From JBGRQA01 sp041725895 (lineage in GTDB: Bacteria; Bacteroidota; Bacteroidia; Bacteroidales; Marinifilaceae): 64,000 bases of DNA. The notes beneath the pieces were generated by a model that was given only the letters and a program-made list of their open reading frames with translations, was not told the origin of the DNA and searched no databases. Numbering within the stretch: position 1 is the first letter of the stretch; each line of letters starts with the position of its first letter. Positions 1 to 8,812 of this stretch are shown piece by piece. The DNA is taken from NCBI GenBank assembly GCA_041725895.1, contig JBGRQA010000004.1, forward strand, positions 62,001 to 126,000, given 5' to 3'. Both the position numbers and the translations under genes were made by a program.

Positions 1-1
1 C

Positions 2-1066
2 CGCAAACAAAAAGCCGAATTATTCCTAAAGGAGGGAATCTTTACCAACGACCTGGAAGGCTTCAGCATCAAAGTTGGAGATATCAACAAGCAAACCGGT
101 ATGATTTACGATTTGCTAATTTACGATCACCGGGATAAAAAGGGAAAACCCAACAGCGAAAACCGAGCTGTTACTGTTGCAGATTCAGGACTGATGCTTA
201 CATCCAAGGACAAACGCTACATGGAATTTATCCTTTACAGCGGAAATCGGTACGAAGATGTGAAGAAAACCGGACGAAAAAGTCGAAATAAACACTATCC
301 CTTTCAAAAAGTGAAATTCTCGGAATACAAAACCACTATTGATTTGGGGGGTAAAGAATTCAAGAGGTCCGATGAGAATATATTCAAAAACAGCTACCGA
401 ATGCTGAATATCAGGCAACTGGCCCAGCAAAAGGATTCTTTGGATCAGCGCTTAAAAAAGGACCAGTCCAATTTTGCAAGACAATTACTTAGTCAGCGAT
501 TCTTCAACAAAGAAAACCGCTCCTACCGAACAGATTCGGTTAAGCGCGAAAAAGTTCTGGCCAAGACACTGGATGCCGACAGCCTGTTCCAATCGCTTCC
601 TTTATTTGAAAAAATGAATACGGTGAATACGGCTCTCAATTATGCCCGGAAAACCAAGGAAAACATAACTCGTAAGAGAAATAATTTCTCTGCACAACAA
701 AAGTGGATACGTAAATATGTTAACGAATGGCATCGGAAGTTCACCCTCTCTTTTGCCTGCTTTATCTTCTTTTTTATAGGGGCACCCCTGGGAGCGATCA
801 TCCGCAAGGGAGGCTTGGGAATGCCAGTAATCGTATCCGTTCTCTTTTTCATCATTTACTATATTATTTCGATGACAGGAGAACGATTTGCCAAGGAGGG
901 TGTTTTACCCCCTTACCAGGGAATGTGGATCTCTTCGTTGGTGATACTACCCCTGGGAATCATCCTGACTTATAAGGCTACTACAGATTCAGCGATCCTA
1001 AATGCAGAAGCATATCTTGATTTCTTCAAGAAAATAAACATCTTCAAAAAAAAGAAAAATGCATAG
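2..1066 (+). CDS. LptF/LptG (YjgP/YjgQ) family permease, 5'-truncated by window edge
   Basis: The reading frame is open from the first bases of the window, so the N-terminal part lies outside; the first ATG seen (base 101) is internal. The visible part starts in the periplasmic jellyroll-like region (KEGIFTNDLEGFSIKVG), then a charged stretch, and ends with three hydrophobic segments (about FTLSFACFIFFFIGAPLGAI, MPVIVSVLFFIIYYIIS and WISSLVILPLGIILT). This layout, with the GAPLGAIIRKGG motif, is that of the YjgP/YjgQ family. LptF and LptG form the inner-membrane part of the ABC machine that extracts lipopolysaccharide and passes it to the LptC-A-D bridge; which of the two this is cannot be told from the fragment. 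Its last codons overlap the next gene by 8 bases, so they are probably co-transcribed. Confidence 0.88.
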   Translation, partial: RKQKAELFLKEGIFTNDLEGFSIKVGDINKQTGMIYDLLIYDHRDKKGKPNSENRAVTVADSGLMLTSKDKRYMEFILYSGNRYEDVKKTGRKSRNKHYPFQKVKFSEYKTTIDLGGKEFKRSDENIFKNSYRMLNIRQLAQQKDSLDQRLKKDQSNFARQLLSQRFFNKENRSYRTDSVKREKVLAKTLDADSLFQSLPLFEKMNTVNTALNYARKTKENITRKRNNFSAQQKWIRKYVNEWHRKFTLSFACFIFFFIGAPLGAIIRKGGLGMPVIVSVLFFIIYYIISMTGERFAKEGVLPPYQGMWISSLVILPLGIILTYKATTDSAILNAEAYLDFFKKINIFKKKKNA

Positions 1067-1547
1067 ATTCATCCTCCTAATGATGCTTTGTTCCGGATTT
1101 CTATCATCCTGCAATCCGGGAAAGGACACCGTTCGACCCAAGGAAGAAAAGATTGCAAATATATTAGATCAATGGCATTTGGCCGCAACAAATGCCGATC
1201 TGGAATCCTATTTTGCACCACTTGCCAAGAATGCGATCTATATCGGAACTGATCCCGGAGAAAGATGGACCAAAGATGAATTCTATCAATTCTCTAAACC
1301 CTATTTCGACAAAGGAAAAGCATGGGATTTCAAAGCTTTCGATCGCAAAGTTTACTTCGCCGAAGATGGCCAAACCGCCTGGTTCAACGAATTGCTAAAC
1401 ACCTGGATGGGGGTTTGCAGGGGATCCGGTGTACTGGTAAAAAAAGAGGAGGGATGGAAAATTATCCATTACCACCTTAGCGTGACTGTAAAAAACGAAA
1501 ATGTTCGCGAATTTTTGACCATTGAAAAGGATACCATAAAAGAGTAA
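1059..1547 (+). CDS. SnoaL/NTF2-like lipoprotein
   Basis: A 162-residue protein with a lipoprotein signal: hydrophobic start MHRFILLMMLCSGFL followed by the lipobox LSSC, so the mature protein would be lipid-anchored at Cys18. The remainder resembles the SnoaL-like/NTF2-like fold used by many small-ligand binding proteins: an N-terminal helix (ILDQWHLAATNADLESYFAPL), a TDPGERWTKDEFYQF segment, and C-terminal strands ending in a GWKIIHYHLSV motif, the usual close of DUF4440/SnoaL_3 proteins. The ligand or reaction is unknown. It starts inside the end of the permease gene (8-base overlap), and only 4 bases separate it from the DUF5522 gene, so the genes form an operon. Confidence 0.75.
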   Translation: MHRFILLMMLCSGFLSSCNPGKDTVRPKEEKIANILDQWHLAATNADLESYFAPLAKNAIYIGTDPGERWTKDEFYQFSKPYFDKGKAWDFKAFDRKVYFAEDGQTAWFNELLNTWMGVCRGSGVLVKKEEGWKIIHYHLSVTVKNENVREFLTIEKDTIKE

Positions 1548-1551
1548 TACC

Positions 1552-1722
1552 ATGTTTGATGATTTAAAACCGGATATAGATTACTACATGAGTCCGGAAG
1601 GCTACCGGGTTCTAACAAAGAAGTTTTTATCAGAAAGAGGATATTGCTGTGGGAATGGATGCAAACATTGTCCCTATTTCCCTAAACACACTAAAGGAAA
1701 TACTCTTTTACAGGAAGATTAA
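1552..1722 (+). CDS. DUF5522 family small cysteine-rich protein
   Basis: A 56-residue gene beginning with ATG four bases after the preceding stop. It shows the DUF5522 pattern: YYMSPEGYRVLTKKFL, then RGYCCGNGCKHCPY, with four cysteines in a CC-x3-C-x2-C arrangement that could hold a metal. This small family is common in Bacteroidota (and occurs as a domain elsewhere) and has no established function that I know of. The gene lies between a lipoprotein gene and fmt and is probably translated from the same message. Confidence in the family is high because almost every position of the motif is present; confidence in any role is nil. Confidence 0.85.
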   Translation: MFDDLKPDIDYYMSPEGYRVLTKKFLSERGYCCGNGCKHCPYFPKHTKGNTLLQED

Positions 1723-1757
1723 GCAGAATATCGCCTAAACCAAGAGATAAAGAAAAT

Positions 1758-2732
1758 ATGGAAAAGAAAGATTTACGCATTGTGTATATGGGCACCCCCG
1801 ATTTTGCTGTGGCCCCCTTAAAAGCACTTCTGGACGCAGGCTGTAAGGTGGTTGGGGTAATTACCAATCCGGATAAACCGGCAGGCCGAGGACAAAAAAT
1901 CCAGGAATCCGCAGTTAAAAAATTTGCAGTTCAACAAGGTCTAACCATATTACAACCCGATAAATTTCGAAATCCGGATTTTCTAGAGGAACTACAAGCC
2001 TTAAATGCAGATTTACAGGTAGTGGTAGCCTTTAAAATGCTGCCGGAAGTAGTTTGGTCCATGCCTTCAAAAGGAACGGTAAACCTTCATGCTTCCCTGC
2101 TACCCCAATATCGGGGAGCTGCCCCCATCAACTGGGCCATTATCAATGGTGACAAAGAATCTGGCGTATCCACCTTTCTGCTCCAACATGAAATAGATAC
2201 AGGAAGTGTAATTTTTCAGGAAAAAGTTCAAATCGGAGAAAACGACACAGCTGAAGATCTTCATGATCAATTAATGGAAGTCGGATCGGAATTGATCGTA
2301 AAAACAGTCCGGGCCATCGAAGCAAACGAACACCCCCAGACTCCTCAATCGGAATTAATTTCTGAAGATGCTACAATTAAAATGGCCCCAAAAATTTTTA
2401 AAGAAGATTGCCATATCGACTGGACAAAAAGCATCGACAACATCCATAATCACATTCGTGGACTAAGTCCATATCCAGCTGCCTGGACCGAGCTTCAGCC
2501 TTCTGATGAAGGAGCCAAAAAGATAAATATGAAAGTATTTGTCACAAGAAAGGAGTATACTGAACATAGTGAATCGATAGGAGCAATTTTAACCGATGGA
2601 AAAAACTACTTGAAGATCGCAGTCAATGGAGGCTTCTTATCCATCCTTGAACTTCAAATCGCTGGAAAAAAACGAATGCCTGTTCAGGACTTTCTGAGAG
2701 GATTTCAACAAATCAAAAACTACCATCTCTAA
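1758..2732 (+). CDS. fmt: methionyl-tRNA formyltransferase
   Basis: 324 residues, normal for the family. It transfers a formyl group from 10-formyltetrahydrofolate to Met-tRNA(fMet), making the initiator tRNA. The N-terminal formyltransferase domain starts IVYMGTPDFAV and carries NLHASLLPQYRGAAP and the EIDTG motif; the catalytic residues match N109, H111 and D147, each one position after the E. coli residues N108, H110 and D146. The C-terminal OB-like tRNA-binding domain follows from about residue 210 (IDWTKS..IHNHIRGLSPYPAAW). It is the last gene of the operon that begins with the LptF/G permease, 35 bases after DUF5522, and is followed by a strong hairpin terminator. Confidence 0.97.
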   Translation: MEKKDLRIVYMGTPDFAVAPLKALLDAGCKVVGVITNPDKPAGRGQKIQESAVKKFAVQQGLTILQPDKFRNPDFLEELQALNADLQVVVAFKMLPEVVWSMPSKGTVNLHASLLPQYRGAAPINWAIINGDKESGVSTFLLQHEIDTGSVIFQEKVQIGENDTAEDLHDQLMEVGSELIVKTVRAIEANEHPQTPQSELISEDATIKMAPKIFKEDCHIDWTKSIDNIHNHIRGLSPYPAAWTELQPSDEGAKKINMKVFVTRKEYTEHSESIGAILTDGKNYLKIAVNGGFLSILELQIAGKKRMPVQDFLRGFQQIKNYHL

Positions 2733-2805
2733 AAAAGGAACCGTTGAAAAAGGAGTTTTAAGTTCTTGTGAGTTATTTCCTTGAAATAATCTCGAATAAC
2801 TACAC

Positions 2806-2854
2806 GAATACAAAAGGGGCTGTCGATGTTTTTACGACAGCCCCTTTTGTATTC
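2806..2854 (+). terminator. perfect 20-bp hairpin, probable rho-independent terminator
   Basis: Bases 2806-2825 and 2835-2854 are exact reverse complements, with a 9-base loop (2826-2834). The stem has an A-tract on the 5' arm and a T-tract on the 3' arm (aaaagggg/cccctttt), so it can work in both directions. It lies 73 bases after the fmt stop codon and closes that operon. Confidence 0.8.
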
Positions 2855-3059
2855 ATTCTCTTTTCACAATAACTATCCCCTCCCCATCATCAAAACCTCA
2901 TGCATTCACCTATCTACCTTTAGGCATTGCTTTTACTTACAAAAGTAGAACCAAAATAATTCATCTCTCTATCTCCCTGCAGATCAAATTTAAACTAAAC
3001 AATAGGAAGAATTTCTGGTAAAGTGAAAAACTTTTCTTAAATTTTAACGTAATATTTTA

Positions 3060-3106
3060 TTGATTACGTGCCCTTTCTGTAATCAAAGACTGGTTTACCC
3101 ACCAGT
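3060..3106. promoter_or_regulatory. two adjacent inverted repeats upstream of fad operon
   Basis: 3060-3067 (ttgattac) is matched exactly by 3079-3086 (gtaatcaa) with an 11-base spacer; 3089-3094 (actggt) is matched by 3101-3106 (accagt) with a 6-base spacer. They could be operator half-sites or hairpins in a leader RNA. No regulator gene is adjacent. Confidence 0.4.
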
Positions 3107-3221
3107 AAATTCTTACAACCCTCCGAATACTTAACTATCACTCCTATTTAGGAGATGAACTAGGTTTCTTGTATCCAGAAAATTATGCACACCTGCCCTT
3201 CCGGCACATCATATAAATATC

Positions 3222-3244
3222 TCTGGGAATATTGTTTTCCCAGA
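3222..3244. promoter_or_regulatory. palindrome close to the start of the beta-oxidation operon
   Basis: 3222-3229 (tctgggaa) and 3237-3244 (ttcccaga) are perfect reverse complements with a 7-base spacer, 28 bases before the first ATG of the operon. The 23-base span and position fit an operator for a dimeric repressor of fatty-acid genes (a TetR- or GntR-type factor by analogy), but a leader hairpin is equally possible. Another short inverted repeat, ctccta-tt-taggag, lies at 3141-3154. Confidence 0.45.
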
Positions 3245-3272
3245 CAATTGTCTAAAATTAAATTACATTGCT

Positions 3273-5060
3273 ATGGTTCAACGCATTTTCGATTTGTTAG
3301 ATAATTACCGGGTAAAATTTCCCGATAAACTGGATGCTTTCGCTCAAAAGCTGAAAGGGAAGTGGGTGAAATACAGTTCGGAGGAATACATTCGAAATGC
3401 CAACCTTATTAGCTATGCTCTTTTAAAATTAGGAATAACAAAAGGGGATAAAATTATTTCCATTTCCAACAATCGTCCGGAATGGAATTTTGTGGATATG
3501 GCTATGGCTCAAATCGGTGCTATTCATGTCCCCCTATACCCCAATATTAGTCGTAAAAACTACAAATATATTATTGAGCATTGTGAGCCGGTGGCCATTT
3601 TTATTTCTCATGATGAGATGTTTCAAAAATTGGCACCCCTACTACAAAAAGAAACCTCCATTAAACACATCTATAGCTTCAATCAAATTGAAGGAGCACC
3701 ATACTGGAAAAAACTATTGGATGTAGGACTAGAGGCCGAATCAGAATATTCGGAAAAGCTTCGAAAAATCAAAGATAGTATTCTTCCAAATGATCTTTGC
3801 ACAATTATCTATACATCCGGAACCACTGGTAATCCCAAGGGAGTTATGCTTTCTCACCATAATTTCATTTCCAATGTAAAGGCTTCCGCCGATTTCCTGG
3901 TACTCAATTCCAGTCACAAAGTCATGAGTTTTCTTCCCATAAACCATGTTTACGAAAGAATGGCCAACTACCAATATCAAATTAAAGGGATTGGAATCTA
4001 CTATGCCGAGAGCATGGACACCATTGGTGAAAATCTGCGAGAAGTAAAACCTCATGGATTTGCAACGGTCCCTCGTTTACTGGAAAAAGTTTACGATAAA
4101 ATTATGGCCAAAGGAAAACAATTACCACCGATTAAACGAAGCTTATTTATGTGGGCTGTAAACCTGGGGAAACGCTACGAATTGAATCGGGCCAATGGTT
4201 GGTGGTACGAATTTCAACTTAAAATAGCCAGAAAACTAGTCTTTCAAAAATGGCAGGAAGCCCTTGGAGGCAATATAAAATTCATGTGCTCAGGGGGAGC
4301 AGCACTACAAGTGCGGCTGGAAAAATTATTCTGGGCAGCGGGCATTCCGGTTCAGGAAGGATATGGCCTAACAGAAACTTCACCCATCATCGCAGCCAAT
4401 CGAAATGAATGGCCCGACGTCTGCTTTGGGACTGTAGGACCTGTACTGGAAGGAGTTTCCGTAAAAATTGCCCAGGATGGTGAAATCCTGGTAAAGGGCC
4501 CCAATGTAATGATGGGATACTTTAAAAACCCCAAATTAACCAGTAAGGCAATTGATGAAGAGGGATGGTTTCATACAGGAGACATCGGATGCATGGTTCA
4601 GGAACGTTTCCTAAAAATAACGGATCGCAAGAAAGAAATGTTCAAGACTTCAGGAGGAATCTACATTGCTCCTCAGGTGATAGAAAACAAACTCAAAGAA
4701 TCACCATTTATTGACCAACTAATGGTAGTAGGTGAATCCAGACGGTTTCCCGCAGCCATTATATCTCCCGACTTCGAATTCCTTAAGGAATACTGTAAAA
4801 TAAAGCATTTAACCTATAAAGATGAAAAACATATCATTCTCAACCAGCGAATTATGAATCGCATTATGGAGGAGGTGAAGAAAGCCAATATGTCACTTGA
4901 TCAACCCAAAAAGATAAAAAGTATCCGATTGGTATCGGAAACATGGACTCCCGAAGGGGGAGAACTGTCGCCTACCTTGAAATTGAAAAGAAAGGTATTA
5001 ACGAAAAAATACAATCGGCTAATCGATGATATTTATTCCAAGAACTCTTTAAAACTGTAG
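3273..5060 (+). CDS. long-chain acyl-CoA synthetase (AMP-forming)
   Basis: 595 residues, the usual length of the long-chain fatty acid:CoA ligase group (FadD15/FAA-like, AMP-binding superfamily). It activates free fatty acids to acyl-CoA with ATP, the entry step of beta-oxidation. The P-loop-like motif IIYTSGTTGNPKGVML lies near residue 178, YGLTETSP near 365, and the D/R-containing signature GWFHTGDIG..ITDRKKEMFKTSGG near 430-470. No signal peptide is present, so it is cytosolic or peripheral to the inner membrane. It is the first gene of a four-gene operon; the next gene starts 3 bases after its stop. Confidence 0.93.
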   Translation: MVQRIFDLLDNYRVKFPDKLDAFAQKLKGKWVKYSSEEYIRNANLISYALLKLGITKGDKIISISNNRPEWNFVDMAMAQIGAIHVPLYPNISRKNYKYIIEHCEPVAIFISHDEMFQKLAPLLQKETSIKHIYSFNQIEGAPYWKKLLDVGLEAESEYSEKLRKIKDSILPNDLCTIIYTSGTTGNPKGVMLSHHNFISNVKASADFLVLNSSHKVMSFLPINHVYERMANYQYQIKGIGIYYAESMDTIGENLREVKPHGFATVPRLLEKVYDKIMAKGKQLPPIKRSLFMWAVNLGKRYELNRANGWWYEFQLKIARKLVFQKWQEALGGNIKFMCSGGAALQVRLEKLFWAAGIPVQEGYGLTETSPIIAANRNEWPDVCFGTVGPVLEGVSVKIAQDGEILVKGPNVMMGYFKNPKLTSKAIDEEGWFHTGDIGCMVQERFLKITDRKKEMFKTSGGIYIAPQVIENKLKESPFIDQLMVVGESRRFPAAIISPDFEFLKEYCKIKHLTYKDEKHIILNQRIMNRIMEEVKKANMSLDQPKKIKSIRLVSETWTPEGGELSPTLKLKRKVLTKKYNRLIDDIYSKNSLKL

Positions 5061-5063
5061 ACT

Positions 5064-7463
5064 ATGAAAAGAAAAATCCGGAAAGTGGCCGTCCTTGGAG
5101 CTGGTGTAATGGGCGCCCAAATAGCCTGCCATTTTGCCAATATTGGTCTGGAAGTATTGCTTTTGGATATTCCTCCAAGTGAACTCACCGATTCTGAAAC
5201 AAAGGAGAACCTGACGCTGGAAGATCCGGCTGTTAAAAACAGAATCGTTAATCAAATGCTTGACAGGGCCGTAAAAACAAAACCTGCCCCTTTGTATCTG
5301 AAAGCTTTTTCCAAAAGGATTCAAACAGGAAATTTTAATGATGATTTACCTCTCATAAAAGATTTTGACTGGATTCTGGAGGCCATTGTTGAAAACCTAC
5401 AAATAAAAAAAGATCTTTACGATAAAATCGAAAAGTATCGAAAACCTAAAAGTTTGGTAACAACCAATACCTCGGGCATTCCAATACAGTTGCTAACTGA
5501 GAATCGAAGTGAAGATTTTCAAAAGCACTTCTGTGGAACACACTTTTTTAATCCGCCACGATATCTTAAATTACTGGAAATAATTCCATCCACAAAAACA
5601 GCCCCCGAAGTTATTGAGTTCATACGATCCTACGGGGAAACCCATCTCGGAAAGTCAAGCATCATTTGTAAGGACACACCGGCCTTCATCGCCAACCGGG
5701 TGGGCGTTTTCTCCATTATGTCCATTTTTCATCTATTGCAAGAATTGGAACTTACGGTAGAAGAAATAGACCGGCTGACCGGTCCCGTGATTGGACGGCC
5801 CAAATCAGCCACTTTCCGCACCTGCGACGTAGTTGGTCTGGACACCTTGGTCTACGTAGCCCGTGATCTGCAAAAACACCTGGTACATGATGAAACAAAA
5901 GAACTTTTTCAACTTCCCTCTTTCATTGAAAAGATGATGGAGTACCAATGGCTCGGTGCCAAAACAGGACAAGGATTCTATAAAAAGATAAAAGATGAAT
6001 CCAACAAGAGTGAGATTCTTAGTCTCAACCTTTCCAATTTCAAGTACCAAGCCAAGCAAAAAATCAAACTTCCGGAATTGGAAGCCGCCAAGGCCATGCC
6101 TCTGAAAAAGCGATTCTCTTTCCTCTTAAAAGGGAAAAGCAAAGTGAATCTTTTCTATCAGAAACTATTCTTTGGCTTATTTGCCTATGCTTCCCATCGC
6201 ATTCCGGAAATTAGTGATGAATTGTACAAGATAGACCAAGCCTTATGTGCAGGATTTGCCTGGGAGATGGGCCCATTTGATATTTGGAATACTCTTGGAC
6301 TCGAAAAAACCCTTCCCATGATGGAAGAGCTGGGAATACAACCAGCCCAATGGGTTTATAATCTTAAAGAAAAGCAAAAAGGATTCTACTTGCTGCAAAA
6401 TGGAACCAAAAAATTCTATGACATAGCTAGTGAGGAATATCAAACCATACCTGGCACAGAGACTACAATCCAACTGGACAACCTCAGAGCCACACATACA
6501 CTTTGGAAAAATGAAGGTTGCAGTATTCTTGACCTGGGCGATGGAGTCCTCAATCTAGAATTCCACTCCAAAATGAACACCATCGGTTCGGATATCATCC
6601 AAGGCGTTCACAAGGCACTTGACATGGCGGAAAGAGATCACAAGGCCCTAATCATAGCCAACGAAGGAGAAAACTTCTCGGCAGGTGCAAACGTAGGCCT
6701 CATCTTCATGCTTGCTGTAGAGCAAGAATTCGATGAGCTGGACATGGTAGTACGTAAATTTCAGGAAACCATGATGCGAATCAAATACGCACCTATTCCT
6801 GTTATTGCAGCCCCCCATGGCCTGACTTTGGGCGGAGGTTGCGAACTCTGTATGCATACCGACAAAATTATTGCCCATGCAGAAACCTACATGGGCCTGG
6901 TTGAATTGGGTGTAGGGTTGATCCCTGCCGGCGGTGGCACCAAAGAATTTGCCCTGCGTCTGTCAGAAGAATTAAAGCAGGATGATATTCGCACCAATGC
7001 TTTCCGAAATCGCTTCCTGACCATTGGCCAGGGCAAAGTTTCAACCTCAGCCCATGAAGCATTTGAATTGGGCTATATGCGACACTATAAGGATGAAATT
7101 ATAGTAAGCCGAAATCAACAACTTAGCTATGCCAAAAAGGTAGCCCTTTTAATGGCAGAAAAAGGTTATACGGCTCCTATCCAAAAAAAGGATATTCGTG
7201 TTATGGGTAGCGAAGGTCTGGCGTTAATCTATTCCGGGGCAAACGCCATGCATCACGGACAATACATTTCGGAACATGACCAACTCATCTCTCAAAAGTT
7301 AGGCTACGTATTGAGTGGTGGTGAACTCTCTGAAGTGGGAGAAGTCTCAGAACAATATCTTCTCAACCTCGAGCGAAATGCTTTTGTAGGATTGTGTCAA
7401 AAAACCAAGACGCTGGAACGAATGCAAAGTCTGCTACAAAAGGGGAAAATTCTAAGAAACTAA
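5064..7463 (+). CDS. 3-hydroxyacyl-CoA dehydrogenase / enoyl-CoA hydratase fusion (FadN-like order)
   Basis: 799 residues. The N-terminal NAD-binding fold begins VAVLGAGVMGAQIACHFANIG, followed by the HADH signature around residues 140-240 (HFFNPPRYLKLLEII, DTPAFIANRVGVF) and the HADH C-terminal helical domains. A crotonase-type domain occupies about 485-700 (ALIIANEGENFSAGANVG, GLTLGGGCELCMHTDKI, MGLVELGVGLIPAGGGT), with the glycine-rich oxyanion-hole region. It would hydrate enoyl-CoA and oxidise the resulting 3-hydroxyacyl-CoA with NAD. The order dehydrogenase then hydratase is that of Bacillus FadN-type proteins, opposite to proteobacterial FadB/FadJ. It is translated directly after the synthetase and before the thiolase. 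Confidence 0.93.
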   Translation: MKRKIRKVAVLGAGVMGAQIACHFANIGLEVLLLDIPPSELTDSETKENLTLEDPAVKNRIVNQMLDRAVKTKPAPLYLKAFSKRIQTGNFNDDLPLIKDFDWILEAIVENLQIKKDLYDKIEKYRKPKSLVTTNTSGIPIQLLTENRSEDFQKHFCGTHFFNPPRYLKLLEIIPSTKTAPEVIEFIRSYGETHLGKSSIICKDTPAFIANRVGVFSIMSIFHLLQELELTVEEIDRLTGPVIGRPKSATFRTCDVVGLDTLVYVARDLQKHLVHDETKELFQLPSFIEKMMEYQWLGAKTGQGFYKKIKDESNKSEILSLNLSNFKYQAKQKIKLPELEAAKAMPLKKRFSFLLKGKSKVNLFYQKLFFGLFAYASHRIPEISDELYKIDQALCAGFAWEMGPFDIWNTLGLEKTLPMMEELGIQPAQWVYNLKEKQKGFYLLQNGTKKFYDIASEEYQTIPGTETTIQLDNLRATHTLWKNEGCSILDLGDGVLNLEFHSKMNTIGSDIIQGVHKALDMAERDHKALIIANEGENFSAGANVGLIFMLAVEQEFDELDMVVRKFQETMMRIKYAPIPVIAAPHGLTLGGGCELCMHTDKIIAHAETYMGLVELGVGLIPAGGGTKEFALRLSEELKQDDIRTNAFRNRFLTIGQGKVSTSAHEAFELGYMRHYKDEIIVSRNQQLSYAKKVALLMAEKGYTAPIQKKDIRVMGSEGLALIYSGANAMHHGQYISEHDQLISQKLGYVLSGGELSEVGEVSEQYLLNLERNAFVGLCQKTKTLERMQSLLQKGKILRN

Positions 7464-7527
7464 ATAAATCACAGGAAGAACTCACAGTAGGAGGAAACTG
7501 TTTACGTCAAATAAAAACCATACACAC

Positions 7528-8703
7528 ATGAATGCATATATAATAGCCGCCTATCGTACCGCTGTTGGCAAAGCAAAAAAGGGAAAACTTCGCTTAATTC
7601 GGCCAGATGATATGGCCTCAGAGGTAGTAAAACACCTAATGCAAAAGGTTCCCAACCTTGATCCTGCACAGGTAGATGATGTTATTGTAGGCAATGCCAC
7701 CCCCGAAGCTGAGCAGGGCCTGAATATCGGGAGAATGATTGCCATCATGGGACTGAATAACATCCGAATACCAGGTATGACCGTTAATCGTTATTGTTCT
7801 TCAGGCCTGGAAACCGTTGCCATTGCAGCATCAAAAATTGAGGCCGGACTGGCTGATTGTATTTTGGCAGGAGGCGTGGAAATGATGTCGCTAATGCCAA
7901 TGGGAGGATGGCGGATCGTTCCCAACCTAAAAGTGGCCCAAACCCACCCCGACTGGTATTGGAACATGGGCCTAACAGCCGAAGCCCTGGCTAAAAAATA
8001 TCAGATCCATAGGGAGGAGCAGGACAATTTCGCCTTGCAATCGCATCAAAAAGCTCTCAAAGCCATCAAAACCAAACGATTTCAGGATGAAATTGTCCCC
8101 ATCCTAGTTAAAGAAACATTCATTAACGGGACAGAACAGCTCCAAAATATAGAGCATTTGATAGAAATAGACGAAGGCCCACGTGCCGATACAACATTGG
8201 AAAAATTGGCCCAACTTAAACCAGTCTTTGCTAAAAACGGATCCATTACTGCCGGAAATTCTTCCCAAACATCCGATGGAGCAGCTTTTGTACTGGTAGT
8301 TTCGGAAAAGATGCTCAAAACTCTGAATGTAGAGCCCATTGCCAGGTTCTCCAACTATGCAGTAGCCGGAGTTGAACCACGTTATATGGGAATTGGGCCT
8401 GTTGAAGCGGTCCCAAAAGTTCTCAAGCAATCGGGCTACTCCCTCAACCAAATTGAACAGATTGAACTCAATGAAGCTTTCGCAGCTCAGTCACTCGCAG
8501 TCATAAAAGAACTTGATTTTGATCCTGCAATCACCAATGTAAATGGTGGAGCCATCGCCTTAGGACATCCCCTGGGCTGTACAGGTACCAAACTCACGGT
8601 TCAACTTCTGCACGAAATGCGCAAACGAAATCAAAAAATTGGAATGGTAACCATGTGCGTTGGAGCAGGACAAGGAGCAGCTGGCATTTTTGAAGTATAT
8701 TAA
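7528..8703 (+). CDS. fadA: acetyl-CoA C-acyltransferase (3-ketoacyl-CoA thiolase)
   Basis: 391 residues, typical of the thiolase superfamily. The nucleophilic cysteine sits in NRYCSSGLE near residue 90, the catalytic histidine in GGAIALGHPLGCTG near 347, and the second cysteine in MCVGAGQGAAG near 378. It cleaves 3-ketoacyl-CoA to acetyl-CoA and a shortened acyl-CoA. The start ATG is 64 bases after the HAD/ECH gene, with a purine-rich aggaggaaa shortly upstream. A biosynthetic acetoacetyl-CoA thiolase has a similar sequence, but the genes around it make a degradative role more likely. Confidence 0.93.
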   Translation: MNAYIIAAYRTAVGKAKKGKLRLIRPDDMASEVVKHLMQKVPNLDPAQVDDVIVGNATPEAEQGLNIGRMIAIMGLNNIRIPGMTVNRYCSSGLETVAIAASKIEAGLADCILAGGVEMMSLMPMGGWRIVPNLKVAQTHPDWYWNMGLTAEALAKKYQIHREEQDNFALQSHQKALKAIKTKRFQDEIVPILVKETFINGTEQLQNIEHLIEIDEGPRADTTLEKLAQLKPVFAKNGSITAGNSSQTSDGAAFVLVVSEKMLKTLNVEPIARFSNYAVAGVEPRYMGIGPVEAVPKVLKQSGYSLNQIEQIELNEAFAAQSLAVIKELDFDPAITNVNGGAIALGHPLGCTGTKLTVQLLHEMRKRNQKIGMVTMCVGAGQGAAGIFEVY

Positions 8704-8812
8704 AGCATCCTATAATGTAATATCGCAGGGCTTAATTCCAACACACAAGAATTTGAATACATACAACACCAGTTAATAGAAACAGAAAATCATCCTTAAA
8801 AATTAAAACCTT

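Larger units (their letters stand above)
2855..3272. other. intergenic leader region before the beta-oxidation operon
   Basis: 418 bases without a convincing gene. The first half (to about 3055) is A+T-rich with no clear signal. The second half holds four inverted repeats described separately (3060-3086, 3089-3106, 3141-3154, 3222-3244). No clear TAnnTTTG box is placed at a useful distance from the start codon, so the promoter itself is not identified. Confidence 0.6.

Noticed and set aside
8104..8451. 115-residue minus-strand frame within the thiolase gene
   Set aside because: Shadow of fadA; the plus-strand frame has all catalytic motifs.
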